Source of the DNA: Bacteroides faecium
GTDB taxonomy: Bacteria > Bacteroidota > Bacteroidia > Bacteroidales > Bacteroidaceae
Assembly: GCF_012113595.1 (NCBI RefSeq)
Contig: NZ_CP050831.1
Span: forward strand, 2,356,001-2,420,000
Length of the DNA: 64,000 bases
Direction: 5' to 3'
The translations under genes were made by a program, and so were the position numbers. Below the pieces are notes generated by a model. It was given only the letters and a program-made list of their open reading frames with translations. It did not search any database and was not told the origin of the DNA. This document shows, piece after piece, positions 46,835 through 54,244 of the stretch (within the stretch, counting starts at the first letter, position 1; each line of letters opens with the position of its first letter).

Positions 46835-48025
46835 TTACTGTTTATATGTTGTTTGTTTTCCAGTCTCTGGAAAACATGATCTATTTTCCTTCTCCGCCAT
46901 CCTCTTTACACGTTGATAGCTGCGAAAATTGCTGAATCCTGCCAGGCAGGCGCGTTCCTCTTCGGGAAGGCGGGAGCAGGCCGGGTCGTTGCGCAACGCT
47001 TCCATTTCACGAAGGCGTAGCATATTGATATAACGGGAGAAATTCATTCCATATTCGCGGTTGATAAACCGGGAGATATACGTTCGGTTCGTGTGAAAAG
47101 CCTGCATCAGATCCGTTATCCGTAAATCGGGATTCAGATACGGGCGATGTTCATATATATATTTTTCAAACTTTTTCCGTTTATACGCCCGCTCCGATTC
47201 AGTTTCTTTTTCCATTTCCATTTCGGCATTCTCCTTTGATTCTGTCTCAATTTCTTCTCCCGGATAATAAATAACCACGAAATTCCCGACAGCCATATTG
47301 TAACAGACCACAGCGTGCTGCACTACCAGCAATAATTGGGGAATCAGCAGCAACAGCGACGCTATCAGTATCTTTTTGGAGAAAATGGCTGAAAGCAGAG
47401 AAGGAGGAACCAGGCTGAACGAAATCAGCAGCAAAAGTGTCACCCAAGCCAACGAAGTGCGGTCGGCATTGGCAGAATAGTCGGATATGGAACGGCGGTA
47501 AGCCAGCAACCGCCACCAGGCAAGGGCGGTGTAGGCTATGTTCCATATTCCCCGTAGCAGCAGGCGGGCGGTAAAGAAACGGGAGTAGGCTTCGTAACCG
47601 GGCGCAACTTCTCCCCGCGATGTGACAATATACACTTGCGTTTCAAAAGGCACGAAAGCCGACCATATGGCGAATGTGCCGACTATCACCAAAGGAAAAA
47701 TATAGTGAACTCTTGAGAACGGTTTTTCTCCGGGCAACCGGGTAAGTGTATAGATAAATTGGTAGAAGATCACCTGGCTCCAAAATACAATCAGATAATA
47801 AAGGACATTGATACGCACATACAGCAAAGGGAGATAGACATAGACAAGCGAGCATATCCACCCTAAGCTCACCAACAGGAAGTATGACACCAGCAGGCGG
47901 TGCAGTGTTCCCTCTTCTGATTTGGCATGGGTATGGCGGAAAAGGACAAGCATAATTGCGCACCCCAATGAAGAAATAATGGGGGCACAAAAGCCGGTGT
48001 ATTGCAAAAACTCTTTCGTAATCAT
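46835..48025 (-). CDS. Membrane-anchored AraC-type regulator 2
   Basis: A 396-residue paralog with the same plan: about seven TM helices (about residues 8-250), a Glu-rich linker ('ETESKENAEMEMEKETESE') and a C-terminal AraC-like domain ('LRITDLMQAFHTNRTYISRFINREYGMNF'). The second HTH is divergent ('ACLAGFSNFRSYQRVKRMAEK') and lacks the usual 'P..Y' ending, so DNA binding may need a partner. It lies 14 nt after regulator 3 and 5 nt before regulator 1. Confidence 0.85.
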   Translation of the reverse strand: MITKEFLQYTGFCAPIISSLGCAIMLVLFRHTHAKSEEGTLHRLLVSYFLLVSLGWICSLVYVYLPLLYVRINVLYYLIVFWSQVIFYQFIYTLTRLPGEKPFSRVHYIFPLVIVGTFAIWSAFVPFETQVYIVTSRGEVAPGYEAYSRFFTARLLLRGIWNIAYTALAWWRLLAYRRSISDYSANADRTSLAWVTLLLLISFSLVPPSLLSAIFSKKILIASLLLLIPQLLLVVQHAVVCYNMAVGNFVVIYYPGEEIETESKENAEMEMEKETESERAYKRKKFEKYIYEHRPYLNPDLRITDLMQAFHTNRTYISRFINREYGMNFSRYINMLRLREMEALRNDPACSRLPEEERACLAGFSNFRSYQRVKRMAEKENRSCFPETGKQTTYKQ

Positions 48026-48039
48026 GTCACTCTGCGTAT

Positions 48040-49227
48040 TTAACTTTCCTGATTGTAAATCTTCTTTTTAATTCTAAGATAAGTCTGATAGTTGGGAAAC
48101 CCGGCTTTCGCATAGAGTTTGGTTGCTGCTTTTTTCCGGTTACTGGGCAGGTTCATCAGCCGTTCGAATTCGCGAAGCCGCAGCCGGTTGATATATCCGT
48201 TGAAGCCACAGCCATACGTTTCATTGATAAAACCGGAAAGATAACTGCGGTTGGTGTTGAAAAGCTCCATCAGGTCGGACAACCGGAGTTGCGGATTCAG
48301 ATATAATTTTCTCCCGATGACTTGCTGTTCAAAGAGTTTACGGTTGAGAGGTGCCGGTTCTACCTTCACGGGATCACCGGTTTGTGTCCAGCGGGTATAT
48401 GTACGATGCCTTCCGCTACCGTTTCTTTGCTCGAAAAGTTGTTCCCTGGAAGGCATTTTCAGGGGAATAGGAGCAATAGTGAGTGGCAGGAAGAGCAATG
48501 ACCTTCGATTGAAGGTGTGGCAACAGAGATGAATGGCCTGTATCCAGGCCGCGACAATCGCTATGGATAAAGCGGCTACCGCTACCCGGCGGCACGTCGT
48601 CAGGCAGAACGCTCCCGACCAAATGATGGAGAGACTGCATAGGAAAACGGAAATGTGGAACCATTTCTTCCATAAAACACTTTTTGGCCTGTTTTGACGG
48701 TAACATATTGTCAGCTTTCGGAAGACGAGCGACATATATAGGATGGCAAGGGCGAACTGTACCAACGGAATCGTTTTGAAGATAAAGGTAGTGACCGGAT
48801 AACCGGCAACAGTCCTTTCTACCACCAATTGCAGGCGGATGGCGGGCGGGACAGTATAATAAAAGGTGCAAAAACCGAGAGCGGACAGAACCGGAAAGAG
48901 GTAATGTCTGCTGAAATGAGAAGTTTCCTTGTTCTCCGTATTGGTCAGCAGGTAAACGAAACGATAATAGAGGACGGGAGCTATGTAAAGGGAAAAAACA
49001 GTGAGTGGTAATATCTGTATGGTAATCTTCGGCAATGCCACTCCGGTAGCCACTCCGGTACCAATAAAAATAAACATCAGGAAATAACACATAAGCATCC
49101 TCTTAACATGCTTTTCACGGACGGTCACACTATCCTGTAAGGAAATAGCTTCAATAATCGTCCCCACTACTGCTGTAAAAAGCGGTACGAAACAAGTGAA
49201 AAGTAAGATAAGTGTTCTGTTGTCCAT
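48040..49227 (-). CDS. Membrane-anchored AraC-type regulator 3
   Basis: A 395-residue paralog with about seven N-terminal TM helices and a C-terminal AraC-like domain ('LRLSDLMELFNTNRSYLSGFINETYG', then the divergent 'LYAKAGFPNYQTYLRIKKK'). The ATG at 49227 is chosen because the upstream TTG (49251) lies inside the predicted -7 box. First gene of the three-regulator operon, divergent from the fimbrial operon across about 300 bp. Confidence 0.85.
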   Translation of the reverse strand: MDNRTLILLFTCFVPLFTAVVGTIIEAISLQDSVTVREKHVKRMLMCYFLMFIFIGTGVATGVALPKITIQILPLTVFSLYIAPVLYYRFVYLLTNTENKETSHFSRHYLFPVLSALGFCTFYYTVPPAIRLQLVVERTVAGYPVTTFIFKTIPLVQFALAILYMSLVFRKLTICYRQNRPKSVLWKKWFHISVFLCSLSIIWSGAFCLTTCRRVAVAALSIAIVAAWIQAIHLCCHTFNRRSLLFLPLTIAPIPLKMPSREQLFEQRNGSGRHRTYTRWTQTGDPVKVEPAPLNRKLFEQQVIGRKLYLNPQLRLSDLMELFNTNRSYLSGFINETYGCGFNGYINRLRLREFERLMNLPSNRKKAATKLYAKAGFPNYQTYLRIKKKIYNQES

Positions 49228-49248
49228 GAGGTTTGTGTATCTGTTTTG

Positions 49249-49256
49249 CAAATTTA
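49249..49256 (-). promoter_or_regulatory. Predicted -7 box for the regulator operon
   Basis: TAAATTTG on the minus strand, 21 nt before the chosen ATG of regulator 3. It implies a very short leader. Confidence 0.5.
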
Positions 49257-49315
49257 ATAAAATGAATAATACCTTCCTTGATTTATCTCAAAAAACACCT
49301 TATATGGGCTAAAAT

Positions 49316-49370
49316 ACAACCAGACGTACTAAAAAACGCAACCAGGCGTACTGAAACAACTAAACGTACT
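49316..49370. promoter_or_regulatory. Three direct repeats, candidate operator
   Basis: Three 15-mers of consensus RCAACYARRCGTACT at 49316-49330, 49338-49352 and 49356-49370, spaced 22 and 18 bp apart. They lie between the divergent -7 boxes of the regulator operon (49249) and the fimbrial operon (49445). Direct repeats on one face of the helix are typical of AraC-type sites, so binding by one or more of the tandem regulators is a reasonable inference. Confidence 0.6.
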
Positions 49371-49444
49371 AAGAAAAATGTAAGATTTACTTTTTGATAT
49401 AGGTTTTATTTACCTTTTTGTTAAGGGAACCCAAAGCATGCCTT

Positions 49445-49452
49445 TAACTTTG
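49445..49452 (+). promoter_or_regulatory. Predicted -7 box for the fimbrial operon
   Basis: TAACTTTG about 70 nt before the first fimbrial gene. A TTTG at 49417-49420 could be the -33 element, but the 24-bp spacer is long, as in promoters that need an activator. Confidence 0.45.
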
Positions 49453-49522
49453 TTGTCAGATGATTTATATCCTATTGATACCCTATAAATAACATTACAT
49501 ATTTAGATTGAAACAAATAAAA

Positions 49523-50641
49523 ATGAACCTTATGAAACAATTACAAGAAAAACTGCTGGCTCTGCTTCTTATATTCATATTATCCGGAGCAACAGCTTCC
49601 GCACAGAAAGCAGAAGACAGAGTAATCACTTTCCGTTTTCTTCCGGGCGAGGAGATGTTTATCCTTGCGGGCAATGAGACGGAACTTGAAAGGCTCTATG
49701 GATTGCTAGACCATCACAAGACGGAGATCGCGAAAGGTAACATGCCCGTTTATGTGGACGGCTACTGTGCTTCGCTGTCCACCACTAAAGAGAACCTGAA
49801 CATGGCATTCGCCCGTGCCAATCGCGTGAAGTCGGAACTTATCATTCGCAAAGGGCTGAAAGAAGCGGATTTCATCACCGCCAATTACGCGCGTGCGTAT
49901 GAGGATAATAAGGATATAGTGGTAGTGACGCTCCGTATCCCTTCGGCTAAGGCTATGCCGGAGAAGACACCCGTCAAAGAAAGAGTAAAACGGGAAGAAC
50001 CTCAACTAAAACAAGGATGCGTGGAGCAAAAAACGGAAACCGCCGTGGAGCAACCATCCGAACCCTCCGCAGCGGAGCAACAGCCTGTCCTTGTATCAGA
50101 GCAACGCATCCGGGAGACGGAACAGCCTTATCGGTTTGCCGTCCGCACGAATGTGTTGTATGACGCCTTCCTGCTTCCTACGCTTGGCGTGGAGTGGCGT
50201 CTGAATGAGAATGTCGGCATCCGGCTGGACGGCAGCTTCTCGTGGTGGGGCGGTGAGCGTGATAAAGTACAGAAGATGTGGCTCGTCAACCCTGAAGTAC
50301 GCTGGTACCTTTTGGATAAAAAACATTTTTACGCTGGAGTCTCGGGCAGCTATGGGGAATATAATATATATAAGTATATGTTGGGCGGTATCGTTTCAAA
50401 GGATACCGGCTATCAGGGTAAGCTATGGAATGCGGGCGTGACGTTGGGTTACCAATTATCCCTCTCCCGCAGTTTCTCCCTCGACTTCAACCTCGGCTTG
50501 GGCTATACCCGTTCCGAATATGACAGCTTCGGCATGACCGACGGGGTACGTGTCTATAAGGAACGGAACAAGACAAAGAACCTCTGGGGACCGACACAGG
50601 CAGGAATCAGTCTGATATGGACTATTGGAAACAACAAGTAG
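49523..50641 (+). CDS. DUF3575 outer-membrane-type protein of the fimbrial locus
   Basis: A 372-residue exported protein (signal peptide ending 'GATASAQ'). The N-terminal part (about residues 25-150) resembles an OmpA-like peptidoglycan-associating fold ('VDGYCAS...ARANRVKSELI'). A Glu/Pro/Gln-rich linker follows (about 155-205), then a C-terminal DUF3575 beta barrel (about 205-372, 'FAVRTNVLYDAFLLPTLGVEWRLN'; 'NLGLGYTRSEYD'). DUF3575 proteins commonly sit in Bacteroides fimbrial operons, where their role is unproven. ATG at 49523 is preferred over the upstream TTG; ATG at 49532 is possible. Confidence 0.85.
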   Translation: MNLMKQLQEKLLALLLIFILSGATASAQKAEDRVITFRFLPGEEMFILAGNETELERLYGLLDHHKTEIAKGNMPVYVDGYCASLSTTKENLNMAFARANRVKSELIIRKGLKEADFITANYARAYEDNKDIVVVTLRIPSAKAMPEKTPVKERVKREEPQLKQGCVEQKTETAVEQPSEPSAAEQQPVLVSEQRIRETEQPYRFAVRTNVLYDAFLLPTLGVEWRLNENVGIRLDGSFSWWGGERDKVQKMWLVNPEVRWYLLDKKHFYAGVSGSYGEYNIYKYMLGGIVSKDTGYQGKLWNAGVTLGYQLSLSRSFSLDFNLGLGYTRSEYDSFGMTDGVRVYKERNKTKNLWGPTQAGISLIWTIGNNK

Positions 50642-50662
50642 AACAATCTAAAAACGACAGAT

Positions 50663-51562
50663 ATGAAAAGAATAAAACAATATCTTATCATGGCAACCGC
50701 AACGCTGGCTCTCGCCGGATGCGACGTGAAAGACCCGATTTACAACACCGCGCACCCGGACAAAGGGCAAATCTCCCTTACAACGGACTGGACACGACGC
50801 ACGACCGGCGTGGACATCCCAGCGAACTACACGGTGTCGGTCGATGAATACTCGGCAACCGTGAGCAATGTCACAAACACGCTCGACAACTTTTTTGAAC
50901 CGGGTATTTACCATCTCCGCATCCATAACACGCCGGAACACGTTACCGTGAACGGTGCGACGGTTACCGTAGCCGGGGCTTCGGGCAACGTGGACGGAGT
51001 GGGGCTATTCATACAAGAAATGCCGGGCTGGTTGTTTACGGGCGTGACGGAAACTACGATAGAAGCGGACACCGACCACACCCTTACCGTTGCGATGCAG
51101 CAGCAAGTACGCCAACTGACACTCTTTATTACACCGACGGGCGGCACGACGGACCGGATAGAACATGTCGAAGGTTACCTTTCGGGAGCCGCCTCGACGC
51201 TGAACATGGATAACGGTATGCACGGTGCGCCGCTGAACGTGGCACTGGCGTTCACGAAAGTTACCGACGGCGCCAATGCCGGAAAATGGGCAGCCACGGT
51301 GCGCCTGCTCGGTGTGGCAGGAAGCCGGCAGAAGTTACACGCTAAAATCTTCTTCGAAGGCAACACTCCGAAACCTGTGTCGCTCACCGATGCCAACGGT
51401 AACGATGGCAGCGACCTGACGACGGCACTCACGGCCTTCAACGCTGACAAGATAACTCCGCTCTCTTTGGGCGGCGAGGTGGTGGAAACACCTACCGGTG
51501 CGGGATTCACCGCCACCATTACCGATTGGATATCCGTTTCGGGTAGCGGAACGGCAGACTAA
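50663..51562 (+). CDS. FimB/Mfa2-like fimbrial anchor lipoprotein
   Basis: A 299-residue lipoprotein (lipobox 'LALAGC', Cys20) with the immediate 'DVKDPIYNTAHPDKG' start and two beta-sandwich domains typical of FimB/Mfa2 or DUF5119 anchors. Such proteins hold the fimbria to the outer membrane and limit its length. Position between the DUF3575 gene (22 nt) and the fimbrillins (50 nt) supports the role. Exact subfamily is uncertain. Confidence 0.75.
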   Translation: MKRIKQYLIMATATLALAGCDVKDPIYNTAHPDKGQISLTTDWTRRTTGVDIPANYTVSVDEYSATVSNVTNTLDNFFEPGIYHLRIHNTPEHVTVNGATVTVAGASGNVDGVGLFIQEMPGWLFTGVTETTIEADTDHTLTVAMQQQVRQLTLFITPTGGTTDRIEHVEGYLSGAASTLNMDNGMHGAPLNVALAFTKVTDGANAGKWAATVRLLGVAGSRQKLHAKIFFEGNTPKPVSLTDANGNDGSDLTTALTAFNADKITPLSLGGEVVETPTGAGFTATITDWISVSGSGTAD

Positions 51563-51612
51563 ATACAAAATCAAGCAAATAGTTATCAATTTAACAATAT
51601 TAATATAAAAAG

Positions 51613-52542
51613 ATGAATATGAAAAAGTTTATTTTACCAGCAGCGTTAATCGCCGTATGCGCCATTATCGTCTCATGTGAGAAGGATAATACACCAGTAA
51701 ACAACGACGGTACGGTTCGTTTCACTTCGGGCGCCACAGCTACACAAACACGCGTAGCCATCTCCCCGCAAAATGAAAGCGTTTGGGAAGAAGGCGATCC
51801 TGTGGGAATCTATATGGTGAACAACGGTACGAGCGACGTATTGGAAAACGCAGAAAATATAAAATACACGGCTTCGGAAGCCGGAGCGTCAACCTCATTT
51901 ACTTCTGCGGTACAGGCTATTTACTATCCGCTGGATGAAACGAAAAAAGCAGATTTCATAGCCTACCATCCTTATAAAGAAACACTGTCCGGCTTTGTTT
52001 ATCCGGTAGATGTATCCAATCAGACATCGCAGACAGGCATCGACCTGATGTGGGCGGCAGCCGACAAGCAGGGGGCAGGATACAGCAAAGAGGATGGCAG
52101 GAACAACACATCCGTGGATTTGGCTTTTGACCATCAACTGGCGAAGTTGAGAATGAAAGTAACGAAAGCCCCAAATGTACTGGGTGAGATTGTCAAGGTG
52201 AACATCAACGGCATGAATACCACCGCCAGCTTCGACCTCAAAGGTTCGGGCGGGCTTACTGGTATGGGCAACGCGAAACCCTTTGAAGCATGCACCGTAA
52301 CCGCCGGTTCCGTTTACGAAGCCATCCTGCTCCCCATCGGTTCTCTCGACGCGACGCATACAGTGACGTTCACCACCGACAAAAACGAAACCTATACGTG
52401 GAGTATGTATAAGCAGATAGCAGAATTGAAACCCGGCAAGATATATACGTATGATATCACCGTGGCAAAATATATGATAGAGGTTACCGGCAACATCAAC
52501 AGTTGGACGGTAGGCGCTACAGGAGTCGGTAATGCCGAATAA
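51613..52542 (+). CDS. Fimbrillin-family protein (Mfa-like type 1)
   Basis: A 309-residue fimbrial subunit exported as a lipoprotein (lipobox 'IIVSC', Cys22) for processing and strand-exchange polymerisation. Fimbrillin motifs: 'TRVAIS...VWEEGDPVGIYM', 'VDLAFDHQLAKLRMKV' and the C-terminal 'YEAILLPIGSL...YTWSMYKQIAELKPGKIYTYDITV'. It ends in 'INSWTVG', usual for this family. Likely a main or tip subunit of the fimbria made by this operon. Confidence 0.88.
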   Translation: MNMKKFILPAALIAVCAIIVSCEKDNTPVNNDGTVRFTSGATATQTRVAISPQNESVWEEGDPVGIYMVNNGTSDVLENAENIKYTASEAGASTSFTSAVQAIYYPLDETKKADFIAYHPYKETLSGFVYPVDVSNQTSQTGIDLMWAAADKQGAGYSKEDGRNNTSVDLAFDHQLAKLRMKVTKAPNVLGEIVKVNINGMNTTASFDLKGSGGLTGMGNAKPFEACTVTAGSVYEAILLPIGSLDATHTVTFTTDKNETYTWSMYKQIAELKPGKIYTYDITVAKYMIEVTGNINSWTVGATGVGNAE

Positions 52543-52566
52543 CAATCACTTAAAAATAAAAGAATT

Positions 52567-53448
52567 ATGTTACGAAGAATAATTTATGCACTCATTCCCG
52601 CGGTTATATCCCTTTTTCTGTTTGCCTCATGCAGCAAGGACGATATGCCGGGAACAGAACCGGAGCAAACGATTCCTCCGCAAAAGATACATTTCAACAT
52701 GGCTTATGCCACGCCTGACAACGGTGCAATCGGCACGCGCGTAGCCGTAAGTACGGATGGAAACTATACCAATACATGGCAGGAGGGTGACAAGGTAGGT
52801 GTCATGATCATAGACGATAAGAAGGGCTATAGCCCCATTAACAGAAACCTTGCACAAAACATGCCGATGACGTATAAAGGCGGACGTTGGGAATATACCC
52901 TGCCGGATATCTGCACCTATTATCCCAAAGATGGAACGTTGAGTTTCATTGCCTATTTTCCATATATTGAAGAGTTCTTCAATTTTTCTGATGTAGTAGT
53001 TAGTATTACAAGTTTGGAAGATTCCAAATATTTGCATTTTCTTCATGCCAAAAAGATGAGAGTTAGTAATACATCCGAACCGGTAACCCTCGAATTTTCT
53101 CCGTTACAGGCATGTATAGAACTGTCGGTGAAGGGAGGAAACGACCGGGTTATCACCGAGCTCCATGGGTGTGACATCGACTTCGAATTCTATGTGGAAA
53201 CGGGGATGGTAAAGGGTCTTGACGTCATAAAGTCTTTGAAACTATCCCGCGTGGAGCAGCCCGGCGATGCGGATTATACGACACGCTACACCTACCGGGC
53301 GTTTATTATCCCGCAGACGATAGCTGCCGGGACGGAATTGTTCCGATTTAAGGACGGGGAGAAGCAATGGACTTACCGTACGACAGAAGAAATAAAGCTG
53401 GAAGCCGGACAGGTGAAACCTTTCGAGATTACCCTGAGGCCCAAATAG
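52567..53448 (+). CDS. Second fimbrillin-family protein
   Basis: A 293-residue lipoprotein (lipobox 'LFASC', Cys22) with the fimbrillin pattern 'TRVAVSTDGN..NTWQEGDKVGVMI' and 'VTLEFSPLQACIELSVKG'. The C-terminal 'YRAFIIPQTI...QWTYRTTEEIKLEAGQVKPFEITLRPK' is complete, but it lacks the usual final 'W..' strand before its TAG. Base composition around 52960-53070 is more AT-rich than its neighbours, suggesting exchange of a segment. It starts 24 nt after the first fimbrillin. In-frame fimbrillin sequence continues after the stop (next entry). Confidence 0.85.
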   Translation: MLRRIIYALIPAVISLFLFASCSKDDMPGTEPEQTIPPQKIHFNMAYATPDNGAIGTRVAVSTDGNYTNTWQEGDKVGVMIIDDKKGYSPINRNLAQNMPMTYKGGRWEYTLPDICTYYPKDGTLSFIAYFPYIEEFFNFSDVVVSITSLEDSKYLHFLHAKKMRVSNTSEPVTLEFSPLQACIELSVKGGNDRVITELHGCDIDFEFYVETGMVKGLDVIKSLKLSRVEQPGDADYTTRYTYRAFIIPQTIAAGTELFRFKDGEKQWTYRTTEEIKLEAGQVKPFEITLRPK

Positions 53449-53796
53449 ATTGCAAACGGCACGATACTCACCGGAATGGTCCGCTCTACCCGACGGATGG
53501 AGCCTTTTATCCGGATTTCGTTCGCACCCTGCGTCGTGACGGCGGGCGTTCGCTACGAAGCCATCCTGCTGCCTGCCGAATCGCTCAGCACCGGGCACAT
53601 GGTGACACTCCACTATGCGAACGGCGAAGTGTACACCTGGAAGATGCATCAGCAGATACCGAAACTGGAAGCCGGGAAGATGTATGAGTATGATGTTACG
53701 ATAACGAAACATGAAGTGAAGGGGATCTCCGGATGGGGTATTCGCTTAGTCGGTTTCCGCTATTCCTGTACAAAGCGAATCGCTTCGGCAGGATAA
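53449..53796 (+). pseudogene. In-frame fimbrillin C-terminal cassette after the stop codon
   Basis: Directly after the TAG at 53446-53448, in the same frame, the sequence encodes a second fimbrillin C-terminus. It runs 'FAPCVVTAGVRYEAILLPAESL', then 'YTWKMHQQIPKLEAGKMYEYDVTI', then 'ISGW'. It aligns with the matching part of the first fimbrillin ('FEACTVTAGSVYEAILLP', 'YTWSMYKQIAELKPGKIYTYDITV'). No signal peptide or N-terminal domain is present; an ATG at 53476 is the only start. It is probably a remnant of a third fimbrillin gene or a displaced C-terminal cassette; the last 40 residues look frameshifted or decayed. Confidence 0.75.
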
Positions 53797-53830
53797 TGAA
53801 TGAAAGATAGTAAAAAAGATAAAAAAAGAC

Positions 53831-54112
53831 ATGAATGATTACATGGTTCTTATTGTTTCGACTATCGTCTGTTGTTCACTGGCGGCGGTACTCTTTATTT
53901 ATCTGCATTACCGCCGCCGGGAGCGGAATAGCAACCGGTATATAGTGACGCATCTTCGTGAGCAGGACCGTTTGAGAAGCAAACTGGAACGCACATGTAT
54001 AGAAAAAGAGGTGATCGAAAAGGTACTCATGACCTATTTCTCAAAAGCTGCTGAAAGTAGCGGTGCAGAGGATGGCAGTGCTCCGAGCTCTGCCGACTGT
54101 AAGAAGACGTAA
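53831..54112 (+). CDS. Small membrane protein of unknown function
   Basis: A 93-residue protein with one N-terminal TM helix (about residues 5-26, 'MVLIVSTIVCCSLAAVLFIYL'), then basic residues (inside-positive) and a charged cytoplasmic helix ('REQDRLRSKLERTCIEKEVIEKV'). I do not recognise the family. It is the last gene of the fimbrial operon, 34 nt after the cassette, and a terminator follows. An accessory role in the fimbrial locus is possible only by position. Confidence 0.65.
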   Translation: MNDYMVLIVSTIVCCSLAAVLFIYLHYRRRERNSNRYIVTHLREQDRLRSKLERTCIEKEVIEKVLMTYFSKAAESSGAEDGSAPSSADCKKT

Positions 54113-54187
54113 TAAGTATAAATATAACATGAATGAAATGAAGAATACCCAATAAAAAGGGCAGTAATGTACCTGTAAAAACTCCTA

Positions 54188-54213
54188 TGCCGGACGGGAG
54201 CAAGTGTCCGGCA
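54188..54213 (+). terminator. Rho-independent terminator of the fimbrial operon
   Basis: An 8-bp perfect GC-rich stem (54188-54195 with 54206-54213) is followed by AGTTTTTCTTTAATTTTT. It lies just before the adenosine-deaminase-like gene. Confidence 0.85.
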
Positions 54214-54244
54214 AGTTTTTCTTTAATTTTTAAATATAATAGTT

